A stretch of DNA of 64,000 nucleotides from JACVRW01 sp963819635. GTDB taxonomy: Bacteria > Actinomycetota > Thermoleophilia > Solirubrobacterales > Thermoleophilaceae. Made by a program: the position numbers and the translations under genes. The notes beneath the pieces are model-generated. The model was not told the DNA's origin and made no database searches. It was given only the letters and a program-made list of their open reading frames with translations. Location: positions 1 through 64,000 of the forward strand of contig CAWFWX010000001.1 in assembly GCA_963819635.1 (NCBI GenBank). Reading direction: 5' to 3'. This document shows positions 27,804 through 39,582 of the stretch, piece by piece; the stretch's first letter is position 1, and each line of letters opens with the position of its first letter.

Positions 27804-29047
27804 GTGACGAAACGCACGATTGCCATCGGAGCGCTCGCCGTCGCGATCGCGACCGCCGCCGGCTGCGGCTTCTCGTCCGAGGACACGGGCGGCGGCGGCC
27901 AGAGAGTCACGCTCTACGGCGCCAACGAGGTCGGGCTTCGCCGAGGCGATCGACGCGTGCAACAAGCAGGCCGACGGCCGCTACAGCATCAGCTACGTGG
28001 TCCTCCCCAGGACCTCCGACGCACAGCGCGAGCTCATCGCCCGGCGACTCGCGGCGGAGGACTCGGACATCGACCTCGTGACCATGGACATCCCCTGGAC
28101 CGCAGAGTTCGCCGAGGCGGGCTGGATCAGGGAGTGGGAGGGCGCAGCGCGGCCAGCAGGCGCTCGAGGGCAGGCTCGAGGGGCCCGCCGAGACCGTCCA
28201 GTACCAGGACAAGATCTGGGCGACTCCCTTCACCTCGAACGCCGAGATGCTCTTCTACCGCAAGGACCGCATCGACGACCCGCCTGAGACCTGGGACGAG
28301 ATGTTCGAGCAGGCGGAGCAGCTGCCTGCAGGAGAGCGGGGGATAGCGGTGCAGGCGGCGCGCTATGAGGGCTACACGGTCTGGATCAACTCCCTGGTCG
28401 CGTCCGCCGGCGGGACGCTGATCGACGAGGAGGGAAACCCGACGATCGACGAGACGACCCGCGAGGCGGCGGAGATCATCCGGCGGCTCGCAAACTCGTC
28501 CTCGGCCCCCGCGGGGCTGTCGAACATGCAGGAGGACACCGCCAACTTCGCCTTCCAGGACGGCTCCGCCAGCTTCCAGCTCAACTACAGCTTCGTCTAT
28601 CCGGCGGCCGAGGAGATCGAGGGCCTCCAGGAGAACATCGGCTGGGCGCGCTGGCCGCGGGTTGACCCGAACGAGCCGAGCCACGTGACCCTCGGCGGCT
28701 TCAACCTCGGGGTGAGCCAGTACTCGGAGAACCCGGAGCTCGCCTTCGAGGCGGCGGAGTGCATGGCCAGCCCCGAGAGCCAGACGACGATCACCGGGCT
28801 GGGCGGTCTCGCGCCCACCACCGACGTGCTCTACGACGATCCGAAGGTGAAGAAGGCGCTCCCGTTCGCCGAGCTGCTGCGCGAGACGATCGACGACGGC
28901 GCCCCGCGCCCCGTCAGCCCGGCGTACAGCGACATCTCGCTGGCGATCCAGAAGACCTTCCACCCGCCCGAGAGCGTCGACCCCGACACGATCGTCGATG
29001 AGCTGAAGGACCGGCTCGACAAGGCCGCCGAAGGAAAGCTCTTCTGA
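27804..29047 (+). CDS. Sugar ABC transporter substrate-binding lipoprotein (two frameshifts)
   Basis: Family 1 extracellular solute-binding protein. GTG 27804 is preferred over ATG 27783 because it yields a clean lipoprotein signal (TKRTIAIGALAVAIATAAGC) without an acidic extension; the lipobox is AAGC. Joined frames give the usual two-lobe protein: FAEAIDACNKQADGRYSISY, DIDLVTMDIPWTAEFAEAGW, KIWATPFTSNAEMLFYRKD, YEGYTVWINSLVASAGG, VTLGGFNLGVSQYSENPELA, SDISLAIQKTFHPP. Breaks of one extra base lie near 27935 and 28147. About 405 residues. It heads an operon with two permeases and an ATPase; similarity to maltose/trehalose-type binders suggests an oligosaccharide, not proven. Confidence 0.88.
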
Positions 29048-29967
29048 TGGAAGCCGCCACCGCCACGCAGGCACCCGCCGGGATGACCGAGCGCGCCAAG
29101 GCGGAGCGCAGGCTCGCGTGGAGGCTGTGCGCGCCGGCGGTGATCGCGATGCTCATCGTGACCGGCTATCCGATCGGCTACGCGATGTACCTGTCGCTGC
29201 AGAAGTTCGACCTGCGCTTCCCGGACGAGAAGGAGTTCGTCGGCTTCTCGAACTACATCGACGTGCTCGGCTCGAGCACCTGGTGGACGGACGTGTTCAA
29301 CACCGTGGTGATCACGGTCTTCTCGGTCTCTATCGAGCTGGTGGTCGGCATGGCGATCGCGCTCGTGATGCACCGCGCGATCTTCGGCCGCGGCCCCGTC
29401 CGAGCGGCGGTCCTGATCCCGTACGGGATCGTGACCGTGGTGGCGGCGTTCGCGTGGAGGTTCGCGTTCGATCCGGCCACCGGCTTCGTGCAGGGACTGC
29501 CGCTGATCTCGGACGACGCCAACCCGCTCGGCGACCGCGAGGGCTCCTTCGTCGTGATCATCCTCACCGAGGTCTGGAAGACCACGCCGTTCATGTCGCT
29601 GCTGCTCCTGGCCGGGCTGGCGCTCGTGCCGGACGAGCTGCACGAGGCGGCCAAGGTGGACGGCGCGAGCACGGTGCAGCGCTTCTTCCGGATCACGATC
29701 CCGCTGATGAAGCCGGCGATCCTGGTCGCGCTCCTGTTCCGGACGCTCGACGCCTTCCGGCTCTTCGACACGGTGTTCATCCAGACGCGAGGCGCGAACG
29801 ACACGGAGGTGGTGTCGATCCTCGGCTACCAGGTGCTCATCAACCGGCTCAACCTGGGGCTGGGCTCGGCGATCTCGGTGCTGATCTTCATCGCGGTGAT
29901 CTTGATCGCTGTCTTCTTCGTGAAGGCGCTCGGGACCAGCACGGCGCAACAGAGGGGTGAAACCTGA
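29047..29967 (+). CDS. Sugar ABC transporter permease, MalF-like
   Basis: 306 residues, ATG overlapping the binding-protein stop (TGATG). Six membrane segments, with the conserved permease EAA loop ELHEAAKVDGASTVQRFFRI that docks on the ATPase. Segments include LCAPAVIAMLIVTGYPIGYA, VVITVFSVSIELVVGMAIAL and AISVLIFIAVILIAVFFVKA. Intact. The next gene starts on the same overlapping TGATG pattern, so translation is coupled through the operon. Confidence 0.92.
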   Translation: MEAATATQAPAGMTERAKAERRLAWRLCAPAVIAMLIVTGYPIGYAMYLSLQKFDLRFPDEKEFVGFSNYIDVLGSSTWWTDVFNTVVITVFSVSIELVVGMAIALVMHRAIFGRGPVRAAVLIPYGIVTVVAAFAWRFAFDPATGFVQGLPLISDDANPLGDREGSFVVIILTEVWKTTPFMSLLLLAGLALVPDELHEAAKVDGASTVQRFFRITIPLMKPAILVALLFRTLDAFRLFDTVFIQTRGANDTEVVSILGYQVLINRLNLGLGSAISVLIFIAVILIAVFFVKALGTSTAQQRGET

Positions 29968-30801
29968 TGGCCCACACCGCGCGCGAGAAGGTGCTCTGGT
30001 CGATCGCGATCCTCGTCGTCCTGCTCTACGCGCTCATCCCGGTGGTCTGGATCGCCTCCTCTCGCTCAAGAAGCCGGCCGACATCGCGGACGGGAAGTTC
30101 CTCCCGACGGGCGGGGTCACCCTCGACAACTACGACACGATCTTCAGCGAGGACATCTTCAACGCCGCGCTGGTCAACTCGCTCGGGCATCGCCGCGATC
30201 GCCACGCTGATCTCGATCGTGCTCGCGGCGATGGCGGCCTATGCGACGGCGCGGCTCGACTTCACTGGCAAGACGCTGATCCTCTCGGGCGCGCTCGCTG
30301 TGGCGATGTTCCCGCCGATCTCGATCGTCGGCTCGCTGTTCGACATGTGGCGGTCGGTCGGCCTGTTCGACACCTGGCTGGGGCTGATCATCCCCTACAT
30401 GACGTTCACCCTGCCGCTCGCGATCTACACGATGTCCGCGTTCTTCCGCGAGATCCCCTGGGAGCTCGAGCAGGCCGCGCAGGTGGACGGCGCGACCCCG
30501 TTCCAGGCGTTCACGAAGGTCATCGTGCCGCTCGCTGCCCCGGGCGTGTTCACGACGGCCATCCTCGTCTTCATCTTCGCCTGGAACGACTTCCTGTTCG
30601 CAAACACGCTCACGTCGACGGACGCGGCGCGCACGGTCCCGGCCGCGCTCGCCTTCTTCACAGGCGCCTCGCAGTTCGAGGATCCGACGGGCGCGATCGC
30701 AGCCGCGGCGGTGGTGGTGACGATCCCCATCATCATCCTGGTGCTGATCTTCCAGCGCCGCATCGTGGCCGGGCCTCACCGCCGGCGCCGTCAAGGGATA
30801 A
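29967..30801 (+). CDS. Sugar ABC transporter permease, MalG-like (three frameshifts)
   Basis: ATG 29967. The N-terminal segment WSIAILVVLLYALIPVVWIA is followed by the MalG-type loop LKKPADIADGKFLPTGGVTL, and the EAA loop ELEQAAQVDGATPFQAFTKV is intact, as is the end FAWNDFLFANTLTSTD. Breaks lie near 30060 (one base missing), 30185 (one extra G) and 30774 (one extra base), after which the frame ends GLTAGAVKG at TAA 30801. About 278 residues when joined. An AAGGAG Shine-Dalgarno for the ATPase overlaps the stop. Confidence 0.88.
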
Positions 30802-30812
30802 GGAGACCTCCG

Positions 30813-31993
<1,181 letters not shown>

Positions 31994-31997
<4 letters not shown>

Positions 31998-32889
31998 CGG
32001 AACGCCTTCCGCAGGCGCCGGATCTCGGTGTTCTCCCAGGAGGGCTTGCGCATCTCCTCGCGCAGCGCGTCGAGCACGCTCTCGTCCCAGTCGTGGGTGC
32101 GCAGCAGCATGTAGCGCAGCGCCACGACCGCCATGTAGGCGTCGGTCTCGTTCGCCTCGTTGGCGATGCCCGCCTCGCGCAGCATCTCGACGATCGGCTC
32201 GTACTCGTCCCGGTACCAGGCCTCGCGCGACCTCCTCGCGCGTCATGAACTCGCCGCGGCCCTGCATGACTCGGAAGCCCCAGGCCTCGACGCCCTCGGC
32301 GAGCGAGGCGTAGGCGGCGGGGTCGGACGGCTGTACCCGTAGCCGGGCCTCGCGCGGCAGCGGGACGCGCTCGTAGAAGAGCCGCTCGTGGCTCTTGAGC
32401 GGGAGGTCGCTTCAAGCGGATGTCGCGTTCGGTGCCCGATCTCTGTCTGGACCTCGGTCACGTAGGCGTCGATCACGTCGTGGCCGAGCGCCCGGGCCAC
32501 CGACACGCGGTGGTGGCCGTCCTTGACGAAGTGGAGGTCGCCGATCCGGTAGACGTCGATCGGCGGCAGCGACTCGCCGCGGCGCATCGCGGTGGCGATC
32601 CGCTCCCAGCGGCCGCGCACCTTGCTCGAGGTCGGGCGGAAGCGCCTGTCGAACTCGCGGCCGCGGTCGACCGTGCCCACGATCGAGTCGAGCGGGATCG
32701 TCTGCAGGCCCAGGCGGCGCTCGCCGCGGCGGCCCAGTGCCTGGACCACCTCCTCGAAGGGCAGCATCACGTTCAGGTCGCTCGGCTCGCCGCGTAGGCG
32801 TGCCGCGAGGCGGGACAGCGCGCGCTGCCTGCGCGAGCGCGAGAAGTCGAACTGCGCGTCGGTGGTGGGGAAACCCGGTGTCCGGCCAT
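31994..32889 (-). CDS. ParB/sulfiredoxin-like domain protein (frameshifted)
   Basis: ATG 32889 is followed within a few codons by an indel. The joined protein shows RSRRQRALSRLAARLRGEPS, VMLPFEEVVQALGRRGERRL, a ParB/Srx-type core (VGTVDRGREFDRRFRPTS, LPPIDVYRIGDLHFVKDGHH, HRVSVARALGHDVIDAYVTE) and a helical C-terminus (AYMAVVALRYMLLRTHDWDE, LREEMRKPSWENTEIRRLRK). ParB-type domains bind DNA or CTP; stand-alone members like this have no established job. It is far from a parA-like gene. Breaks lie near 32865, 32440, 32412, 32340 and 32235. Its start is 25 bases from the divergent oxidoreductase. Confidence 0.7.
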
Positions 32890-32914
32890 CTCCCTGAAAG
32901 TACCCTCTTCGCGC

Positions 32915-34356
32915 ATGCTCGACGCCGCGATCGTCGGGGCGGGGCACAACGGCCTCGTCGCCGCCGCCTACCTCGCACGCGCCGGGCTGTCGGTGGAGTG
33001 CTTCGAGCGCCGCGAGATCGTCGGCGGCGCGTGCGTGACCGAGGAGCTGTGGCCGGGGGTCCGGGCCTCGCCCGGCGCCTACACGCTGTCCCTGCTGCGC
33101 CGCGAGATCATCGACGAGCTCGAGCTGGCGGCGCACGGGCTCGAGGTCGAGGTGCACGAGCCCTACCTGTTCGCGCCGTTCCCCGACGGGCGCAAGGTGG
33201 TCACCTGGTCCGACCCGGTCCGCACGCGCGAGCAGATCGCGCGCGACTGGTCGGCGGCCGACGCCGAGGCCTACGCGGCGTTCGCCGAGCGGCGGGAGGC
33301 AGCGGCCGCGCGCGCACGGCCGCTGATGCTCGAGCCGCCGGACCGCGAGCGCTGGCTGGCCGCCGTCGGCCCGGAGCTGCTCGACGGCTCGGTGGCGGAC
33401 GAGCTCGGCGGGATTCCCTCCGAGCAGGTGCGGGTGCCGTTCGCGATCCAGGGGCTGATCGGCACGCTGGCGGGGCCCGAGGAGCCCGGCACGGCGTTCG
33501 TCGCGCTCTACCACGACCTCGGGGAGGCCGCGGGCCCACCCGGCGCCTGGGGCTATGCCCGCGGCGGCATGGGTGCGGTGACCGGCGCCGCTGCGCTCGG
33601 CGGCGGAGGCCGCGGGGGCGCGGATCCACCTGTCCGCACCCGTGGAGCGAATCGAGCACGGGCCTGGTCGTTCTCGACGACGGACGCGAGGTGGCCGCCC
33701 GCGCGGTGCTCTCCAACGCCGATCCGCTCCGAACGGCGGCGCTCGCGGGGCTCGACCCGCCGCCCGGCTGGCGGCAGGCCGGGCCGGTGGTGAAGGTCAT
33801 GCTCCTGCTCGGACGGCCTGCCGGACTTCCCGCCTGGCCGGGCCCGGAGCCCTGGCGCGGAGCGATCGACATCGGCTACACGCTCGCCGACCTGGCGGCC
33901 GCGGCCGCGGATGCCCGTGCGGGCGGCCCGCCGCGGCGCCCTGGATCGAGGCCGCCTGCCAGACGGCGACCGACGACTCGCTCGCCCCGCCCGGAAGGCA
34001 CGTGCTGTCGATGTTCTGCCAGTGCTTTCCGGAGGACGCCGATGCCGACGCCGCGGCCGATACGGCCATCGCCCGCTTCGCCGAGGCGTGCCCCGGGCTG
34101 CCGGACCGGATCGTCGATCGCCTGGCCCTCGGACCGCGCGAGCTCGAGGCAGCGCTTCGGCCTCTCGGGCGGCCACATCTTCCACGGCGAGATGCTGCCC
34201 GGCCAGCTGCTGGACGCAGCGCCCGGCCCGCGTCGCTTCGGCGGGATCGAGGGCCTCTACCTGTGCGGCTCGGGCGCGCATCCGGGCGGCGCGGTGAGCG
34301 GCGCCCCCGGCTACCTGGCGGCCAAGGCGGCCATCGAGGATCTTCGGCGGGTGTAG
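32915..34356 (+). CDS. FAD-dependent oxidoreductase, phytoene-desaturase/PYROXD2-like (frameshifted)
   Basis: ATG 32915. N-terminal dinucleotide motif VGAGHNGLVAAAYLARAG, then EIVGGACVTEELWPG; later VLSNADPLRTAALAGLDPPP and the C-terminal FAD signature region GIEGLYLCGSGAHPGGAVSG. This is the CrtI-fold group that includes phytoene desaturases and the PYROXD2 family. No crtB or other carotenoid gene is nearby, and the GHNGLVAA motif favours the PYROXD2 type over carotenoid desaturases. Breaks near 33605, 33660, 33930 and 34150. About 480 residues when joined. Confidence 0.8.
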
Positions 34357-34378
34357 TCTCGCCGTGGGAGAGGGATAG

Positions 34379-34618
34379 GTGTTCATGCTCGTCCACAGCC
34401 AGGAGCCCCCGCCCGACGAGGGGCGCCGGCGTGCCTCGTGGGAGCCGAACTGGGCCGTGTGGCGGTGGGTCGCGATCGCCGTCGTCGTGGGGTTCGCGGC
34501 GCTGAACGCCGACGGCGCGGTGGGGGTGCTGCTGATGTTCGCTGCCTTCTACGCGGGCTGCCGCTCGTTGGACGAGGCCGTGCCCTACCGGCGCGGTCTC
34601 ACCGAGTGGCGGCAGTGA
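34379..34618 (+). CDS. Small membrane protein (79 aa), unknown
   Basis: GTG 34379 follows the purine-rich GGGAGAGGGATAG; ATG 34385 is an alternative. One or two membrane segments (AVWRWVAIAVVVGFAALNAD and GAVGVLLMFAAFYAGCRSL) with polar ends EPPPDEGRRRASW and YRRGLTEWRQ. No family recognised. It lies between the oxidoreductase and the dehydrogenase in a same-strand series. Confidence 0.55.
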   Translation: MFMLVHSQEPPPDEGRRRASWEPNWAVWRWVAIAVVVGFAALNADGAVGVLLMFAAFYAGCRSLDEAVPYRRGLTEWRQ

Positions 34619-34624
34619 CGCCGG

Positions 34625-35571
34625 TTGGGGCGCGTCTTCGTCACACGACGGCTCCCCGGCCTCGCGCTCGACCGGCTCGGCGCTGAACACGAAGTCGAGG
34701 TCTGGGAGGAGCGCCTGCCGCCGCCTCCGGGCGAGCTGCGCGAGCGGGCGGCACGCAGCGAGGGCTTGCTGACGCTGCTCACGGACACCGTCGACGTCGG
34801 AGCTGCTCGACGCCGCCCCGCAACTGAAGGCGATCGCGAACTACGCGGTGGGTGTCGACAACATCGACGTCGACGGCCGCGACCGCAGCGGGGGATCCCG
34901 GTGGGCAACACGCCCGACGTACTCACCGAGAGCACGGCGGACCTCGCGGTCGGACTGATGCTCGCCGCCTGCCGCCGGATCGTCGAGGGCCAGGAGGTGG
35001 TCCGGACGCGGGGAGTGGATCACGTGGGAACCGGAGCTGCTGCTGGGCCGGGACCTGCACGACGCGACCGTGGGCATCGTGGGCTACGGGCGGATCGGGC
35101 GCGCGGTGGCGCGACGCGTCGAGGGCTTCGGCGCGCGCGTCCTCCACTCGAGCCGCTCGGGCGGCATCCCCTTCGAGCAGCTGCTCGCCGAGTCGGACTT
35201 CGTGACGCTGCACTGCCCGCTCACGCCCGAGACGGAGCACCTGATCGACGCCGCCGCCCTGCGATCGGATGAAGGAGAGCGCCTACCTGGTCAACACGGC
35301 CCGCGGCCCGATCGTCGACGGCGTGGCCCTGACCCGCGCGCTTTCCGAGGGCCGGATCGCCGGCGCCGCCCTCGACGTGACCGACCCCGAGCCGCTGCCG
35401 CCGCAGAGCCCGCTTCTCGACGCGCCCAACCTGGTGCTCGTGCCCGCACATCGCCTCGGCCACGCACCGCACCCGCGAGGCGATGGCCGACATCGCGGTG
35501 GACAACCTCCTGGCGGCGCTGCGCGGCGAGCCGATGCCGCACTGCGTCAATCCGGAGGTGTACGAGGCGAG
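34625..35571 (+). CDS. D-2-hydroxyacid dehydrogenase (glyoxylate/hydroxypyruvate reductase type, frameshifted)
   Basis: TTG 34625 is the only in-frame start after an upstream TGA and gives GRVFVTRRLPGLALDRLG. The NAD-binding motif is VGIVGYGRIGRAVARR. Catalytic regions are NYAVGVDNIDVDA, NTARGPIVDGVALTRALSEG with following ALDVTDPEPLP, and the catalytic-His segment PHIASATHRTREAMADIA. The pattern fits glycerate/glyoxylate reductases (GyaR-like). Breaks near 34800, 34885, 35020, 35270 and 35452. The end after NPEVYEA is uncertain because the last codons run into the convergent gene. Confidence 0.82.
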
Positions 35572-35575
35572 GGCG

Positions 35576-36038
35576 CTACTCGCCGAGCACCTTGATGATC
35601 AGGCGCTTGTTCCTGCGCGCCGTCGAACTCGGTGTAGAAGATCGCCTGCCAGGGGCCGAGGTCGAGGCGGCCGTCGGTGACGGGCACGATCACCTGGTGG
35701 TGGACGAGCAGGTTCTTCAGGTGGGCGTCGCCGTTGTCCTCGCCGCCGCGGTGGTGGCGGTAGTCGCCGGGATCCGGCAGGAGCGAGCGGGCGGTGTCGT
35801 TCGACGGCTCCTGCCAGCTCGGCGGCGCGAGCTTGTCGAGCCACTCGAGCGCGTCCTCCTGGATGCCCGGCTCGTCGTCGTTCACCCAGACGCCGGCGGT
35901 GATGTGCATCGCCGAGACGAGCGCCATGCCCTCGGCGATCCCCGCCTCGTCGACGGCGGCCTGGACGTCCTCGGTGATCCGGACGAAGGCCCGCCGCTCG
36001 GGCGTGTTGAAGGTCTTGTAGACGGTGTGGGACTTCAT
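35576..36038 (-). CDS. YjbQ/UPF0047 family protein (one frameshift)
   Basis: ATG 36038 gives MKSHTVYKTFNTPERRAFVR. Family features: ITEDVQAAVDEAGIAEGMAL, SAMHITAGVWVNDDEPGI, the metal-binding HHRGGEDNGDAHLKNLLVHH, and LDLGPWQAIFYTEFDG. An extra base near 35628 breaks the last codons; restoring it gives NKRLIIKVLGE and a stop TAG at 35576. About 154 residues. YjbQ proteins form trimers and have been linked to secondary thiamine phosphate synthase activity; the physiological role is unsettled. Confidence 0.85.
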
Positions 36039-36056
36039 TCGGTGATCATCTCCCTG

Positions 36057-36805
36057 ATGGACCTCGGACTGAACGGCAAGGCCTGCATCGTGACCGGTGC
36101 GAGCCGCGGCATCGGGCGGGCCACGGCGCGCATGCTCGCCGACGAGGGCGCGAGCGTGCTGTCCGTGTCCCGCAGCGAGGGGCTTCGAGGTCGACGTGAC
36201 CGAGCCGGACGCGGGCGAGCGGGTCGTGGCGGAGTGCGTCGAGCGCTTCGGGCGGGTCGACGTGCTGGTCAACAACGCCGGCACGAGCCGGGTCCGCGGC
36301 GCTCGACGAGCTGACCGACGAGGACTGGCAGGAGCAGTGGGAGCTGCACGTGATGGCGCCGCTGCGGCTGATGCGGGCCGCGGCGCCGCGCATGGCGGAG
36401 GCCGGCGGGGGGCGGATCGTGAACGTCTGCTCGTCGTCGGGCAAGCGCCCGTCGCTTCGAACGCCGCCTACTCGGTGACCAAGGCGGCGCAGCTCTCGCT
36501 CTCGCGCGTGTTCGCCGACGCCTACGCCGTCGCAGCGGGTGCTCGTGAACGCGGTGGCCCCGGGCCCGGTCGAGACGCCGCTGTGGACCGGCGAGGGCGG
36601 GCATGGCCGACCAGGTGGCCGAGGCGACGGGCATCACCCGCGAGGAGGCGCTCGAGCCGCGCGCGCGAGCAAGATCCCGCTCGGCCGCTTCGGCACCGAG
36701 GAGGAGATCGCCGCGACGATCGTGTTCCTCTGCTCCGCGCGCGCGTCGAACGTGACCGGCGCGGCCTGGTCGGTGGACGGCGGCTCGGTGCCGATCATCC
36801 TCTGA
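36057..36805 (+). CDS. Short-chain dehydrogenase/reductase (SDR, frameshifted)
   Basis: ATG 36057 gives MDLGLNGKACIVTGASRGIG, with the TGxxxGIG cofactor motif. NNAG motif in VDVLVNNAGTSR; catalytic Ser region GGRIVNVCSSSGKRPS and Tyr/Lys in NAAYSVTKAAQLSLSR; end NVTGAAWSVDGGSVPIIL is typical of 3-oxoacyl-reductase-like SDRs. Breaks near 36183, 36300, 36455, 36537, 36600 and 36660. About 248 residues. The gene overlaps the next start (TGATG). Substrate unknown. Confidence 0.85.
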
Positions 36806-38177
36806 TGCGCCGCGGTGGTCTGATGGGCCTGCTCTTCTTTCCGCGCGGCGGGTCCGCCAGGTGGTCCGCTACCTGTCGCGCTCGCTGCCGGACGCCGGCT
36901 GGGACGTCGAGCATCGCGTGCGGCTCGCTGGGGGCCAAGGGAGAGCAGTCGCACGCCGGCACCTTCTTCGCGGGCCTCGACGTGCACGAGCTCGACTACA
37001 CGGCCTCGCTGGATGCAGACGATCCGGTGGCCGCCGATCCGCCCTTCCATCCCTCCTACGAGGATCGGCCCGGGGCGCCGGATCGGGTGTTCGCCTCGGT
37101 GGCCGAGCCGGAGTACGAGCACCAGGTGGACGCCTGGGCAGCGCCAGCTCGACCGGGCCGGCGCGGGCCAGGCCGACCTGCTGCACCTGCACCATCTGAC
37201 CCCGATCAACGAGGCGGCCGAGCGGGCCTTCCCGGACGTGCCGCGCGTCGGTCACATCCACGGCACCGAGCTGGCCATGGTCCGCGCGATCGATGCCGGA
37301 GCCCCACCCGAGTGGAGGTACGCCGCACGAGTGGGCGGAGCGCATGCGGCGCTGGGCCAGCTCCTGCGAGCGGCTGCTCGTGCTCTCGCCGGTCGCCGTG
37401 CGAGCTCGTGCCGGACGTGCTCGGGGTCGAGCTCGGAGCGTGTTGTCTGGTCGCCCAACGGCTTCGAGCCCGAGCTCTTCGAGCCGACGGCCCAGGCGCG
37501 GTGACGAGCGGGCGGCCCACTGGGCGCCGCTGGCTGGTCGAGGATCCCCAGGGCTGGGACGCCTCGGGCGAGCCCGGCAGCGTCCGCTACTCGACCGAGC
37601 AGATGGCGGCCTTTGCCGGCGACTCGCGGGCGCTGATCTTCAGCGGGCGCTTCACGGCGCTCAAGCGGATCCCGCTGATGATCGCGGCCTACACGAAGGC
37701 GAGCGCCCGCTTCGAGCGCCGCGCCCCGCTCGTGCTCCTCGGCGGGTTTCCCGGGGAGTTCGAGGGTCCTCATCCGCTCGAGGTGATCGAGCGAGACGGG
37801 CGCCCGCGACGTCTTCCTCGCCGGCTGGCGCCCCCACGACCAGCTCGGTGAGGGGCTGAACGCCGCGTGACGCCCTGGTGCTCGCCTCCGCGCACGAGGA
37901 GTTCGGACAGGTGGTGGTCGAGGCGATGGCCTGCGGGATCCCGCCGATCGCCGCGAACGCCCACGGGCCCGGGGAGATCGTGGACGACGGGAAGACCGGC
38001 TGGCTGTTCACCCCTGACGACGAGGACGAGCTGGCCGACGCCCTGGTGGAGGCGGTGAACGACGACGCCGAACGCGAGCGGCGCGGCCAGGCTGCGCTTG
38101 CGGAGGCGCGCGCCCACTACTCGTGGCCGGCGATAGCGAAGGACGTCGCCGCCGTGTATCAGAGTGTGGTGGCGTGA
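36805..38177 (+). CDS. GT4-family glycosyltransferase (frameshifted)
   Basis: ATG 36805 is coupled to the SDR stop; ATG 36823 is also possible (MGLLFFPRGG). Joined frames: RYLSRSLPDAGWDVEHRVRL, FFAGLDVHELDYTASLDADD, ADLLHLHHLTPINEAAERAF, VPRVGHIHGTELAMVRAID, VVWSPNGFEPELFEPTA, SRALIFSGRFTALKRIPLMI, and the GT4 donor motif EEFGQVVVEAMACGIPPIAA with the EX7E pair. End HYSWPAIAKDVAAVYQSV. At least six one-base breaks lie between 36850 and 37870. About 450 residues. Acceptor and sugar unknown; not adjacent to the main polysaccharide locus. Confidence 0.85.
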
Positions 38178-38860
38178 CCTCCGTTCCGTACCGCATCCGC
38201 CGCTCCTCACGCGCGCGCGTCGCGCGCATCAATGTCTCCCCCGACGGGGTCGAGGTGGTGGTTCCGCACCGCTTCCCGGAGCGCGAGGTCGAGCCGTTCG
38301 TGCGCGAGAAGAGCGCCTGGATCGAGCGCACGCTGCGGCGCTTCGCCGAGTCCGAGCGGGAGTTTCCGCCCGCCCGGATCGAAGACGGGGGCGAGGTGCC
38401 GTACCTAGGCGACCGGCTGCAGCTGCGGGTGCGCGTCGAGGCCGGACGCCGGCGCCCGCACGTAAAGCGCCGGGGTCAGACGCTGGAGGTGGTGCTCCCT
38501 CCGAACGTCGAGCCGCCCGAAGCGCTCGAGCGCTGGTATCGGCGCCGCGCGGCGGCCGAGATCGCCCCGCGACTCGACGCCGCCTGTGCCCGCGCCGGCT
38601 CGTCGTACGCCAGGCTGGCCATCCGCGGCCAGCGCACTCGCTGGGCCAGCTGCTCATCGAGTGGCACGATGAGCTTCAACCACAGGCTGCTGCTGGCCCC
38701 CGAGGAGATCCTCGACTACGTCATCGAGCACGAGGTCGCCCACCTCGAGGTGCCCGACCACTCCCGGTCCTTCTGGTCACTGCTCGCCTCACGCGCGCCG
38801 GACTGGCGCCGGCACGAAGCGTGGCTGCGGCGCCACGGGCCTTCGCTTCGGCTGGTCTAG
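38174..38860 (+). CDS. YgjP-like metallopeptidase (DUF45, M48-related)
   Basis: 228 residues, GTG overlapping the glycosyltransferase stop (GTGA). Zinc motif HEVAH in VIEHEVAHLEVPDHSRSFWS, with the upstream conserved IRGQRTRWASCSSSGTMSFN. The N-terminal SRARVARINVSPDGVEVVVP is the usual start of the family. Predicted soluble zinc peptidase; some members sit in restriction or repair gene sets, but no such genes are here. Intact, and it marks the left edge of a long stretch without indels. Confidence 0.88.
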   Translation: MTSVPYRIRRSSRARVARINVSPDGVEVVVPHRFPEREVEPFVREKSAWIERTLRRFAESEREFPPARIEDGGEVPYLGDRLQLRVRVEAGRRRPHVKRRGQTLEVVLPPNVEPPEALERWYRRRAAAEIAPRLDAACARAGSSYARLAIRGQRTRWASCSSSGTMSFNHRLLLAPEEILDYVIEHEVAHLEVPDHSRSFWSLLASRAPDWRRHEAWLRRHGPSLRLV

Positions 38861-39582
38861 TCCCAGCGGAAATAGCGCACTGCCAGCACCGCTCCGGCCA
38901 GCGTCCATCCGCCGACCACCACCAGGGCGGTCGCCATCTCGCCCCCGCCCACGATCGCGTAGGAGAGACCGTCGATCAGGTGCTTCAGGGGCAGCGCTTC
39001 GGCGATCGCCTCGAGCACCGGCGGCAGCGAGTCCGCGGAGTAGAAGACTCCGGAGATGAAGATCAGCGGTACGAACACCGCGTTCACGTAGGCGGGCGCC
39101 GAGTCCATGTTGGGGATCGCATGGGCGAAGGCAACCCCGAGCGACCCGAAGCAGGCCACGCCGAGGGTGGTGAAGCCGAGCAGCGCCGGCCAGTGTGCCG
39201 GCCACTCGACCCCGTAGGCGACGTTTCCGATGACCACCACGAGCGCCACCTGGGCGAAGGCGTTGACGACCGCCGATGCGAGCACGCCGCCGATGAACGA
39301 CGTGGTGGGCAGGGGGGTGCCGCTGACCCGCTTGAGGATGCCCTCCTCGCGCAGCCAGGTCATCTCGTAGGTCAGAGCGGTGAAGGTGGTGGCCAGCACG
39401 CTCATGCCGGCGATGCCGGGGATCAGCACGTCGAGCTGGTCCGAGGCGCTCCCGAAGGCCGAGGCGACCAGCACCAGCAGCAACAGCGGCAGCACGAAGT
39501 TGAAGAAGGCGGCGCTCGGGTTGCGCCAGAAGATCTTGCGCTCGAAGCGAAACTGCTCCCACGCCAGCGCCAGGGCGCTCAT
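38857..39582 (-). CDS. ABC-2 type transporter permease
   Basis: 241 residues, six membrane segments: FFNFVLPLLLLVLVASAFGS, LIPGIAGMSVLATTFTALTY, SAVVNAFAQVALVVVIGNVA, LLGFTTLGVACFGSLGVAFA, NAVFVPLIFISGVFYSADSL and ALVVVGGWTLAGAVLAVRYF. The central loop LREEGILKRVSGTPLPTTSF and the late motif EALPLKHLIDGLSYAI are standard for ABC-2 exporters. Its start overlaps the stop of the upstream ATPase gene, forming a two-gene exporter distinct from the 20-23 kb system. Confidence 0.9.
   Translation of the reverse strand: MSALALAWEQFRFERKIFWRNPSAAFFNFVLPLLLLVLVASAFGSASDQLDVLIPGIAGMSVLATTFTALTYEMTWLREEGILKRVSGTPLPTTSFIGGVLASAVVNAFAQVALVVVIGNVAYGVEWPAHWPALLGFTTLGVACFGSLGVAFAHAIPNMDSAPAYVNAVFVPLIFISGVFYSADSLPPVLEAIAEALPLKHLIDGLSYAIVGGGEMATALVVVGGWTLAGAVLAVRYFRWD

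Noticed and set aside
28831..29949. 372-residue minus-strand frame over the MalF-like permease
   Set aside because: Composed of His/Asp/Glu/Arg-rich repeats typical of the reverse of a membrane protein gene; no motif.
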